Assembly: GCA_022376465.1 (NCBI GenBank)
Contig: JACDTU010000007.1
Span: 1,054,001-1,118,000, forward strand
DNA: 64,000 bases
Reading direction: 5' to 3'
Source of the DNA: Cubamyces lactineus
Taxonomy: Eukaryota > Basidiomycota > Agaricomycetes > Polyporales > Polyporaceae
This document shows positions 54,749 to 64,000 of this stretch, piece after piece. A model generated the notes under the pieces. The model made no database searches and was not told the origin of the DNA. It saw nothing but the letters and a program-made list of their open reading frames with translations. Position 1 is the first letter of the stretch. Each line of letters begins with the position of its first letter. The position numbers and the translations under genes were made by a program.

Positions 54749-55176
54749 CTTCTTTAAACTGATTCCCCAGTAATGATTTGGCGAGGAGGTATTGAAGCGA
54801 GACTCGGGGAACAGGTCAACACCAGTTTAGCGCAGGGGGTTCTAGCGAACAGCTGTTGGGGCTCTACATGAGGGGCATGCGTGCGGTAGCACGCCTGGCC
54901 ATCCTCGGCTGGATGATACCGGACCCTGACTTCTATTACATAACAGCTCGACCTTCGAACGGGATTCTCGCTATTGCTGCGGTAGTCATCCATAGTGCGT
55001 CAATTCGCACAGTGTTGCTTTTTGGCCCCATTATCGTTCTGGCGATCGCTTGGTACTGATGCGTCAATGTCTCCTAGTACCCAACGGTCTCCGAATCGCA
55101 CCCCATGTGTGGATTCGGTCGTTCAGATTGTCAGTATGGAAGCAAAATTACATGCTAGCCGTGTACAAGTTTAAGT
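54749..55176. other. Intergenic region
   Basis: Promoter of BTB member 2 and 3' flank of member 3. No gene seen. Confidence 0.35.
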
Positions 55177-56886
55177 TCAGGACCTGAGGCCCAGCTTTCG
55201 GATCAGAGCAACAAGAGCAGGAGCTGCATGCGGAAGCTCGCCCGTCACCACACGGTCCATCCATTCCTCCAGGTTGGTCAAGCTTCCAGAGAGCGGCTTT
55301 CCTGGCGTACAGATAAAGTCTATCTCCAGGGTCCTGATTTGCGAATATCTTGCCGCGCCCGGATCAGCCAGGTACGCACCTACGAGCACGGGCTGTATAA
55401 CTAAGCTCACCTAGCTGTAAAGCGCGATAGAAGTTCGGGCAAGGCGACCTCGGGCGTAAGTTGTGATTTGATGTTTTGTGCCGCGAGCTCCTTGAGCCCA
55501 ACTAGACCGTACTGGTTCGTATTGTCGACGTCAGTCACTGTGGATCTAGATCAACACTGAGCTAGAGCGAGTGATTGACCTTGTCTGCAAGACGGTACAT
55601 GGATTTCGGGGAACAGGCGAGCTCCGAGGTTCGACTCTCAGAAACGCTGGTATTAGGCCTTGAGCCCCAGAGGGACCTGAGAGCGGAAAACTCTATGCTG
55701 CCCGTATAGGCGTAATGAACGAACGCCCTGAATCTATAAGAGTAGTTCGTCATTTCAACAACGACAGAAGAAGGAACATATACACACGTTCTATAGGCTA
55801 CGTCCTGAATGAAAACCACGTGGGTGATATATTTCGGGATGGAGGTGAGCTCGTAGTCCGAGTCGTCGCGCCCTGCCAAGGAGGACTTGAGCCCGGTAGC
55901 CCTGTCCTCCGAGTCGTCTTTCCACCCATCTGTTGTCTGTACTCGTTCAATCAGGCATTTATCTACTGCCTTTGACACATCATATGCATACATCGGATGA
56001 GACACTCGCCGCGCGTCCAGAATGTGCGTCTTCATGCGTCTTATCGATTGTCGCAGTTATGCCTCCAGACTCGAAAGTCTGGGGCGATTCAGTCCCCACT
56101 GAGGCGTCCTGATGGGTACTCCCAGCTTCTGTAGGTGTCTCAGGCTCGGTTGCGTCGTTCGAAGGGCTGTCGTCCATCTCATCGTCTAAGTCGCTGTCCG
56201 ACTCGTATTCATAGTCGCAGGCCGGGATACTGCGCTGAAGCTTCCTCGATTGTTGACGGACGTCCGGCGATCTGAGGACGAGGCCGGCATGGACGGAGTC
56301 TTCGGAGAAGCCTCCCGTGAGCACTGTGCATGACAACACGTCGCGTAAGAGTCGGAAGTGCAACAGAGTCTTTAGAATCAAGGTCCTAGGGACTCACAAC
56401 TCTGAAAGTATTCGGTGGTTTGCATCAGAACAGCGCCACTCGCGTGGACCGGGAGTGGCGTGTCCACGTTTCCATCGCGAGAATAGCGGGAGTAGAGGTA
56501 GAATTGGCTGTCGGCGAAGATGCCTGTTGACAACGAAGACTGCAACGCCGCGATGGCCGCCCTCTGTAGTTGGGGCGAAGCAGAATTGTCTTTCTGCACA
56601 GACTGGAACCGGGCGGATTGTGAAGCCCAACTTGGAAAGACTCTCGGTTGGACTGGCTTTGGCAGGGAGGCTGACTCTGGACTGGGGTCAAAATTCACAC
56701 GACTCGAAGTCACCAACACAGAAACAACAGACGAAGTTCCTGGTATCTACCATGTATGGACTTACGAGAGGCAAAGAGCAATCCCCCTGCATTACTACGA
56801 GGAGCACCAAACGAGCCAGTGCTATCAGATGAGGTTGTTGAGTTGCCAGCGGTGCATCTAGTAGTTGTTTTTCTCCTTCCAGACAT
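55177..56886 (-). CDS. BTB/POZ domain protein, array member 3
   Basis: Minus-strand multi-exon gene. Conserved parts in order: RAAIAALQSSLSTGIFADSQFYLYSRYSRDGNVDTPLPVHASGAV (BTB start, DVxF-like), an exon TGGFSEDSVHAG... that leads to the acidic insert DYEYESDSDLDDEMDDSPSND, then ITHVVFIQDVAYRTCVYV, then FRAFVHYAYTGSIEFSALRSLWGSRP and CSPKSMYRLADKV, and a C-terminal helix LEEWMDRVVTGELPHAAPALVALIRKLGL. This last block is the same position as in member 4; there is no Cys knuckle. The likely start MSGRRKTTTRC at 56886 needs a very short first intron to join the next exon (about 26 bp), so the real 5' end may differ. Function as other BTB proteins, partner unknown. Confidence 0.7.
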
Positions 56887-57394
56887 GTTAGTTGCCTTAG
56901 TATATGGATGCGCAGAAGGAGGTACGGGAAGCGATTCACACAGCACGGAGGCAAGAGAATAAGGACAAGCCGATCGTAGTGCTTAGCTATGCCATCGGAG
57001 TCCCATCTGCCCCACGATGTGGGGGAAATGGCGGCCCTTCTGAATGAGCGCGTGTCGGTCGAAGGTTCAGCGTAAGAACTCGCCCAGGGATTCTAGACTC
57101 GGATGAGTCTTCTCTCACGGCAGTCACCGTCCCTTATCGCAGCAACATGTACGTTGCACACTCCGCGCGCCAGTTAGCCAACTTCATGACAAGGTCGTCG
57201 TGCCGGGCACTGCAGTAGTATATATGCAGCTTACCGGCGCGGAACAAGTCTTGCGTCTTAGTTCGACGAGAGTATCTCATGCACGTACCAAGTTTGCCAC
57301 GTTTCAGATATGCACTAGGCAGTATCTGAGATACGTCATACATCGCGCAAGGCCGCATTTCCGACGACAAAACCTGAACGACAATACTATATCA
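56887..57394. other. Intergenic region
   Basis: Promoter of BTB member 3 and 3' flank of member 4. A weakly coding-like fragment on the minus strand at about 57134-57370 does not match a BTB motif; I cannot assign it. Confidence 0.35.
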
Positions 57395-58850
57395 TCAAGC
57401 CTTCGCCGTCGCAAGCATCGTGATCAGCTCTGCAAGAACTAGGCCCGCGTGCGGCAGCTCACCGCGCGCGACGCGGTCCGTCCACTCGCGCAAGCCAGTC
57501 AAGCCAGAGCTCTCACTAGAGCTCTCTCCCTGACCCTGAGGCTGGGCCTTGACAGACGCACAGACAAGCTTCGCCAAGATCGTCATCACCTGCGGGTACC
57601 TTCTCGTGAGAAAGTCAGCGCGCGCTCTGCTACCGCAGCACCACCAGACCAGACGCTACCCCGCAGTCCAGGGGAGCCGAGTCAGGAAGCGGAGGAAGCG
57701 GAGGCACGCTCACCGTGCAGAGAACTGCGAGAAGAGCTCTGGCAAGACCGCGTTCGGGGCGTGGGCGAGCTGGGAGCGGATGTTCTTCAGAGCGCGCTCT
57801 TTGAGTTCGTCTAAGCCGTACTGCGGCGGTAGGAGCAGTATGTGTTAGTAGAACGTACGGAGCGCACTTAGCTTGGGCATGTATGTGCGCTCACTTTATC
57901 CGCGAGGCGGTACATGGACTTCGGAGAGCATCTGAACGAAACGTCCGCTTGCATCGATGATACTACTGCAGCCCGCGCGTCATTGGACGGCGGCTGCTCA
58001 ATGGACTTTAAAGGTGCGAATTGTATGTCGCCCGTATATGCATAGTAGACAAACGCTCGAAACCTGCGATGACAATGGCTTGTTGAAACGCGGGGAGCGT
58101 GAAGGAGTGAGAACAGGGACGTACGTTTTGAAGGCGACGTCGGGAATAGAGATGGTATGATGTACGGCAGTCGAAGACGTCGTCGCAACACCTTGATAAG
58201 CTTCATTGTTCTGATCGGTTGCAGTTACATAGTTGCAGTGAGACACTGTCAGAAACTTCGCTTGGTCAACATGGTTCTCGTGAACTCACGGGCACATCTT
58301 GTTGATAATCATCAAGTGCCGCTCCTAGCCCAGACGTCGAAGATGATGGGAGCGTCGCCCGAGGTTCGAGCTCGTCCTCCAGATCGCTGTCCGATTCATA
58401 TTCATACTCGAACGCAGCAATCCGACTCGGAGGGCAAGGTTTCTTATCCCCCACGATCGACCCTCCAAATGTACCTTCGGAGAACCCCCCTGCAATCACT
58501 AAGACCACCCGAGCACCGGGTACACGTCAGCGGAAGCCGAGTACACAGAGGGGACGAAAGCGTTTACGTGACTCGAAGTAATCCGAAGTGTCCTTGAGGA
58601 CTTTGCTGTTGGCATAGACCGCCAACGGCGTGTCTACCCCTTCCCCGTCGGAGGTGCGGCGGGAGTAGAGGGTAAACTGGCAATCGACGAAGACGCCTGT
58701 AGTCAAGGACGACCGAAGCGCACCGAGTGCGACCTTTGGCAGCTTGGATACGGGTTCGGGCCCAGACTTGGACTCGGGCTCAGCTGGAGGCGGACGTTTC
58801 GCGGGCGGACGCGGCTCTCTGACGAACTCGGGAAAGGGGTGTGCTGTCAT
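57395..58850 (-). CDS. BTB/POZ domain protein, array member 4
   Basis: Minus-strand gene of about seven exons and the best resolved of the array. Exon 1: MTAHPFPEFVREPRPPAKRPPPAEPES... then LGALRSSLTTGVFVDCQFTLYSRRTSDGEGVDTPLAVYANSKVL (BTB first strands). Exon 2: GGFSEGTFGG then acidic insert FEYEYESDSDLEDELEP. Next, an exon with HHTISIPDVAFKT, one with FRAFVYYAYTGDIQFAPLKSIEQ and CSPKSMYRLADKV, and one with GLDELKERALKNIRSQLAHAPNAVLPELFSQFSAR (the BACK-like helical part). C terminus: YPQVMTILAKL..., LREWTDRVARGELPHAGLVLAELITML. Presumed adaptor for a Cullin-3 ligase or a dimerising regulator. The ATG at 58850 lies before the Pro/Arg/Lys-rich lead; the frame is open upstream to about 59117. 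Confidence 0.8.
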
Positions 58851-60330
58851 ACGCACCGTGCGTTGGTCAGTGTACAGCGCCGATAATGATACAGGCTGCT
58901 TACTATCAGACGGCGGCCTGCTATCAGACGATCGCAGCGCTGCAAAGAATCCATCGAGGGGGAATGCGGGTGTGAATTGTCCATTTGGCACGGCACGCTG
59001 GTTGGGTCCTCCAAACATCAGGGGCGCTGATTCGTTCTGGTAGCAGATATCTGGAAGGTGTGGTCGATGTGCGAAGCCGAGGGTGTCAAAGGCTCTCTCT
59101 AAATAATCCAAAAGCATCTCTGGCGCTCTTTACGTATACCAGCAGCTTGATTGAACTATATACTTTGCTACCGTGAGACGACCAATGTGCTAGCCGAGCG
59201 GTCGCTACCTTGGTATGGTGCGACGGAAGGGGGTTAGGGCATAGTAACACGCACGAAAATGTTGTGAATCTACTGCATACAGATTAGTGCCTCGGTCATC
59301 CCAGAGACTTACTAGGCCCGGAGCGAAGCCGCTCTTAGTGGAATAGTATAGGAGCCCGGCCTATCATGATCCGAGTATCACTATTAACGCCACTGGCGCT
59401 GACTATGACTTTGTAAGTCGCATAATATAATGCACAGTGCTTTTCTGCAGTCTTTGTGTGAGCACGGCTCCCTGGATCTCTCACTTAGAGGAAAACTCTC
59501 CCTGGATCTCTCACCTAGAGGATTTCACAGCTCAGACGCTTATAGCTGGTGCTTTTTGAGAGAGGGTCAATCGATATGAAAACGGCTATGATACGCACGT
59601 CGCCTTCTTTATTAAAGACCAATGTTAGCCTTGACAGGGATGTGAAGGTCAAGACATGGTGACGTACGGCTGCAATGTTCCTGCACAACAATTTAGCTAT
59701 CGCAGGTAGGCAACGCTGCGCCTCCCACGCGACCCTTTTCGGACATGCTAGCCTAGGATCGAATTTCGACTACGAGAACCGTGTTTAGTCGAAAAAAGCG
59801 CGACTGGCGATTGCAAGGTCTAGGCATCAGGGACAACTTGAAAGGTGACGATTCGGAGGGATGTTGTGAGCTCGGAGTTCCACAGAGGCATGCACCGAGA
59901 TGCCCGAGCCCCACTACTGACACTGACAGAGACTGGAGTGGACACTGAGCCTAGACGTGTAACGCGTCAGGAGCGAGCAGCACGAGAGAGCCTGTGACGT
60001 CACAGCTTGGCAGCCATCTTCGGTAGAGGGCGTACCAAGAAAGGCAGGTGACGTAGAACGCACACCAATCATCTGACCGCGACGCGTCCAAGTGAGAGCG
60101 CGTCCGCCATCACCATCGCTCCAACGAACTCCCCGCCGCCATGACGCGCAGCCCCAACGCTCTCTCGCCATAGCGTCATTCCGCTCTCAAGCTCTTCCCC
60201 GCGGGCGTCTCTCCTTTGTATAAGAGGCTGTCCGTCGGCGGAGACAGAGCAGCAGTCAACTCACGACTCTTCTACGACTTCTAAACCACTCGCACATACA
60301 AGCCTTCCAACCGATTACTCTATCATCATC
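58851..60330. other. Intergenic region with promoter of HSP9/12 gene
   Basis: 1.48 kb between BTB member 4 and the small stress protein gene. Contains a short tandem direct repeat at 59468-59525 and a TATAAG box at 60219-60224, about 107 bp before the HSP ATG. No gene seen. Several candidate C-rich stress-element cores lie nearby but were not scored. Confidence 0.4.
59468..59525. repeat. 29-bp tandem direct repeat, two copies
   Basis: CTCCCTGGATCTCTCACTTA occurs at 59468 and again, with one T/C change, at 59497. Copies are directly adjacent and ~29 bp each. Confidence 0.8.
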
Positions 60331-60696
60331 ATGTCCGACACTGGCAGACAGAGTCTCACCGACAAGGCCTCCGCCGCTCTCAAGGTGCGTCCTCTACCGC
60401 CGCTGATCAGCTTTGTAATCTCACATCCTGCGTTACAGCCCGATTCCGAGAAGTCGACCGAGGAGCACTTCGGCGACAAGTTCAAGGGCAAGTCCGACTC
60501 TGCTGCGTCCACCCTGCAGCCCGAGAGCGAGAAGTCTACTACTCAGCGCATCGGCGATACCTTCAGCTCCAACTCTAACAATGACCAGGTATGTATCTGA
60601 TTGGTGACCTACCTAAATATCCAAACGCTTACGCTCCATTAGCCGTCTTTGACTCAGAAGGCGAAGAATGCCGTAGGCATGGGCGACAAGCAGTGA
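60331..60696 (+). CDS. HSP9/HSP12-family small heat-shock protein
   Basis: Three exons (60331-60384, 60439-60588, 60643-60696) encode 85 residues. MSDTGRQSLTDKASAALKPD is the standard start of the family, followed by SEKSTEEHFGDKFKGKSDS and QPESEKSTTQRIGDTFSS, a duplicated E-K-S-T-x-(E/Q)-(H/R) block, and a C-terminal QKAKNAVGMGDKQ. Hsp12/Hsp9 proteins are small, largely disordered, amphipathic when bound to membranes, and are strongly induced by heat, osmotic and nutrient stress. They localise to cytosol and plasma membrane. A TATA box is ~107 bp upstream. Splice sites all keep phase 0. Size and sequence match fungal members closely. Confidence 0.95.
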
Positions 60697-61520
60697 TTGT
60701 TATGGACATTTTGCGCAATTGTAACAGAACTTTGTATTACTAGGCTGCCGCGTTGAATGAGTATTGCGCCATATAATTCATGAACGATTCATCCGACTAT
60801 GACGCATTCCACCGACCACAGCGTTGCAGTCTGAAGTTATTTTGCGTCTACTTGAGGCTTCCACATGCTTTGCAATCGACTTTCGCATTAGAAGGATTGA
60901 TACACCCTGTCCCTATTAACTTCTTCGACTCATGCTACACTATTTTGCGATTACTTGTGCTCTAAGACCATAGCCGTTTTGCAGAGGCAGATTAGAGCGT
61001 ATTTGCACGCAGTTTAAACCGCCCCACTCGAGTTTTGGAACAGCGGAGCAGCGGTATGGGCGCTACAGAGAAGTCTGAGCGCTACTATTCACGTTTGGCG
61101 CTAAGCCGCTGCTGGCCGCACCATCAGTCGCCGTTTCTCATCTCCTTGCACCAGTAGCCATGATGGATGTTAGAAAGCTCCTTCTGCTCGCTTTACTCGT
61201 TGCGCACCCGCATCATATGCTCTCAGGAATACCCCAAGCTGCCGTGGCAACAATACGGGCACTTCATGTGAGTCAAGCGCTCGATTGCTCGCCAGTTGAA
61301 AATCAGCTCCAACCAAGTCTTAAACTACGTAGTTTAAACTGCGTTGCAAATACGCTCTATTAGTGGTAAATCGTCAAACACGCGATCATGTGACTAGTAC
61401 TGCCTGACTTAATTTCGTCCGCGATCATACGACAACTCTACCAGTGTGCTCCTTCTTCCCTACGTCCATCACTCCGACACTCTCTGTCTTAATTCATTGA
61501 ACCCGAAACGTCAGGCACAT
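60697..61520. other. Intergenic region
   Basis: 3' flank of the HSP9/12 gene, then promoter of the Rec114-like gene. A short hypothetical frame at 61160-61363 starts MMDVRKLLLLALLVAH but has no support as a gene. The 61320-61337 palindrome lies here. Confidence 0.35.
61320..61337. repeat. 18-bp perfect palindrome
   Basis: TTAAACTACGTAGTTTAA reads identically on both strands. It lies 184 bp upstream of the Rec114-like ATG and could be a dimeric factor site or chance. Confidence 0.6.
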
Positions 61521-63354
61521 ATGTCACTGTCGACGACGACCACAGCGACCTACGAGCTTGTCAAGTACTCGCGCGCATACAACCACATCACGCCAACAGC
61601 ACCCTCCGAGCAAGCCGAACTCCAATGGCAGCACTTCGCCAACCCAGTCATAAAGCTCATCATGGACACGCGCAAGGACTCAACCGGTCATCTCGAGTCG
61701 TATCGATTGCGGATCGTGTGGACGTTCAGCGCGGAGCCGCACGCCATGGACGTTGACCAGCGCGAGGTCGTCTTTGTACGTCTTTTGCTGCTGCAAGGCT
61801 ATATGCTGCACAAAGCTTCGTCTTACGCGTAACTGATCGCGGAAACTTGTCTGGATACAGGAGGACCTCGATCTGGTGACATATTCTGCCATGCCCAGTC
61901 TGCAACCAAGCATGCACGGCATACCACTCAAAGCCGTATACCAGGACGCAGTCGTCGGCCTCCGCTACCAACACCCGCGCGTCGCCTCCGCCGGCGCAAA
62001 CCCTGTAAGTGTGCTTATATGCGTTCAACACCACGCGTATGGGGTACCTCGCTGACGTCTTTGATGCGCCGATGAAGCAATACCGACGCTTCCAAATCGC
62101 GTTCGAGAATGCGGCGGCCGCGAGCACGTTCATCGACTCGATCCGCTTCGTCTGTCCGTGCAAGGCCAACGCTCCTCCCGCGCGAGGCGTAGCACGAGCT
62201 CCAACGGTGCAGGCGAACACCGGTACACGGCCGCGAGCTACCCACTCTGCCGTGCCATCGACTCTGTCAATTCCAGCCTTGCAGACGACTTCGCAGAGCA
62301 TGCTACGTTCTTCACAGTCAACTGTGGATATGGTTGTAGACGAACCTACACCCTCTACTACGATAAGGCGCATGCAGACTTCCTTACCTCCGTTCTCCTC
62401 CTTGGTGGGATCTTCCCCTGCAGGCTGGGACACTCATATCCAGTCGCAAAGCTTCTCCTCGACTCAAGCGCCACCGTCTACTTACGCTCAGGACTCGACT
62501 GCGAGGCACTGGGAGCACTCTAAGAGAGCTAGTACCGCTGACGTCGGAAGCGAAGTGACCCTAGGCCGGGGAGAAGGTGCATATAATTTGTCAAGTCGCC
62601 CCTCGTCGGCTGTGTCCGTCTCGTCTGCGGCTGCTGCTCACGCATCAAGCTCTTCTCACCGCGCTTCGGACGTCTACGCTCCCGCTCTCAGTCATACTCC
62701 TGCGTCTGCCTCTGCTGTTCCTGATCTGCTTCACCCGCCTGCTCTTGCCTCTACTGCGATTGCGTCTCGGGACACTGCTAGCACTGGCCGCCCTGCACAA
62801 GTCAAGTCTCAATCTGGCGACTTCCCCAGTCGGCCTGCGGGATCCAGCGACATGTCTGATGTTCCGAGCTCTTCGTTTCCGCAGGCAAGCTCGTCCCCGC
62901 CCCGTTCTGGCCGACCTCGTCAGAGCTCCCCTGACTTGATGCCGCCCCCGCCTGTACCACCCTCTGCTGTTGCTGCTATTCCCGGTGGACCTGGTGGCTC
63001 CGAGAAAGCTACTGCGAGTGCTGGCGTGACCACCGATGCTATTGCTCAGGAGTCTGATATCTCTTCTTCCATCACTACGGGAACTCAAGATAGCACTGTG
63101 AGAGCCAGGATAACCACGTCTTTGACTATGCAGGAGGGCTTGAGCGTGTATGGCCTCCCTAAGGAGGAGCTGGAGGCGCTCGTGGCAGAAGTCATCAGAG
63201 AGGAGGGCTTCGCAGAATTGGTGCGTCGTCGTGAACGAAGACTGAATATCAAGCATGGACGGCGATGGCGTGCTTATCTCCATGCACATTCACTCTACAG
63301 ATGGAGGCGCTAGACGGGATGTGGAGGGTAAAAGGGCTGGTTGGTATTGCTTGA
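61521..63354 (+). CDS. Rec114-like meiotic recombination protein
   Basis: Four exons (61521-61775, 61861-62004, 62078-63220, 63301-63354) encode ~531 residues. The N-terminal ~175 residues form a beta-rich, PH-like unit: YELVKYSRAYNHI, YRLRIVWTFS, EDLDLVTYSAMPS, GLRYQHPR, YRRFQIAFENAAAASTFIDSIRFVCPCK. The middle ~290 residues are Ser/Ala/Pro-rich and disordered. The C-terminal GLPKEELEALVAEVIREEGFAELMEALDGMWRVKG is a conserved helical end. PH-like domain, long disordered linker and C-terminal helical motif are the architecture of Rec114/Rec7, which with Mei4 and Mer2 activates Spo11 to make meiotic DNA breaks on chromosome axes. Sequence is fast-evolving, so this is a call from architecture and short motifs. 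Alternative: another PH-domain chromatin protein. Start ATG lies just before the first strand. Confidence 0.6.
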
Positions 63355-63504
63355 GAACAGACAAGAGGAGAGTAGGGGGCGTATTGAGTGCTTAATTTCT
63401 ATTAGACGAGCATCATGCTCGCTCGCTCTATGATACATGTGTCTATCCAAACGCTTCACAGAAGATGGTACTACCGTAGATCGCCAAAAAAAACTTACGC
63501 AGGC
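63355..63504. other. Convergent 3' flanks
   Basis: Short convergent intergenic gap between the Rec114-like and carboxylesterase genes; contains a run of eight A at about 63486. Nothing else seen. Confidence 0.35.
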
Positions 63505-64000
63505 TCACTGCCCGAATTCGCTCGAGACCGAGTTCAGGAATGCAATTTGCTGCTGGCGATAGTCATCCGGGATGACCGTCGTGTTCCCACCAGCGAGCTG
63601 CATGAGCACCTGATTGCTCGACGTGTACTGTGGCCAGTACGGACCTACGGTGCATTTTATTGAACCCATTAACCACGAAATGAGCAGAGAGGCGGAGGCC
63701 AATAGACGGATCGAGGACGTACGTTCACTGCCTATACCATCATTCGGGTTCAGACTAGTGATGAACCCAAGGATGTAGTCCATCATCGCCTCGCTCAAGG
63801 CTCCAGCAGGCTGAGGCCCGTCCAAGAACGAGGTGCCATACATGTACGGCACGTCCGTCGCATGCGTGACTGCCATCCCACCGCCATCCGTCAGATTCGC
63901 CCTTTCCCGAGTAGGTTAACGATAGTGAACCACGCACCTCCCAGCTGGGGCGCCGCAATCGCCTGCGGGTCCGCAAACAAATACCCATACACCCCACTCA
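63505..64000 (-). CDS. Type-B carboxylesterase, C-terminal part (partial)
   Basis: The 3' end of a gene running off the right edge. On the minus strand, an exon reads GVYGYLFADPQAIAAPQLG before an intron at about 63950-63880, then AVTHATDVPYMYGTSFL with THATDVPYMYG holding the catalytic His in the usual H-x-x-[DE]-[IL]-x-[YF] context, then MMDYILGFITSLNPND, an intron, and GPYWPQYTSSNQVLMQLAGGNTTVIPDDYRQQQIAFLNSVSSEFGQ at the end. These match the C-terminal alpha/beta-hydrolase part of carboxylesterase/lipase type B. The catalytic Ser is outside the window. The usual role is ester hydrolysis, often secreted; substrate unknown. Confidence 0.85.

Noticed and set aside
61160..61363. Short frame with a hydrophobic start (MMDVRKLLLLALLVAH)
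   Set aside because: Only 67 codons, no homologous motif, no splice or promoter context; could be chance.

Overview
The window looks like a nuclear contig from a filamentous basidiomycete, most likely an Agaricomycete. Genes are closely packed on both strands and broken by many short introns (about 50-90 bp, GT..AG). Gene content fits: an enlarged G-protein alpha subunit of the basidiomycete type, DASH Spc34, fungal Zn2Cys6 and BTB regulators, a secreted GH79 enzyme and an RNA polymerase II-type U2 snRNA gene. The species cannot be named from the sequence alone. All gene models were built by reading frames and splice sites by eye.

1-12.5 kb: a DOCK-family Rac/Rho exchange factor (minus strand, cut by the left edge); a kinetochore DASH Spc34-like protein; a DapA-family lyase/aldolase; a 3.5-kb stretch with no gene I recognise; and a small dual-specificity phosphatase. 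12.5-25 kb: a 13-exon formate/nitrite transporter (minus), two F-box-like paralogues (the second broken), a 90-bp inverted repeat, a WW-MyTH4-RhoGAP protein and a decayed GNAT acetyltransferase. DOCK GEF, RhoGAP and G alpha are all small-G-protein or G-protein signalling genes in the first 28 kb, but they are not co-transcribed.

25-39 kb: a divergent G alpha with Ala in place of the catalytic Gln; a TA-flanked, pogo-like non-autonomous element carrying a second inverted-repeat element inside it; a U2 snRNA gene; two more F-box-like paralogues; a 6-phosphogluconate dehydrogenase-like protein; a ComA/HSA32-like protein; a (GA)n tract; and a Ure2-like glutathione S-transferase.

39-50 kb (all plus strand): a secreted GH79 glycosidase, a transcription factor with both C2H2 fingers and a Zn2Cys6 cluster, a UDP-glycosyltransferase and a GT49/LARGE-like glycosyltransferase. 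50-59 kb: a tandem array of four BTB/POZ genes on the minus strand, each with an acidic insert in the BTB fold. 59-64 kb: an HSP9/12 stress protein, a Rec114-like meiotic protein with a PH-like N terminus and a long disordered linker, and the 3' end of a type-B carboxylesterase running off the right edge.

As a whole this is an ordinary fungal housekeeping and regulatory neighbourhood with locally expanded F-box and BTB families. I see no single multi-gene operon-like system. The most unusual points are the Gln-less G alpha, the BTB array and the nested inverted-repeat element beside U2.
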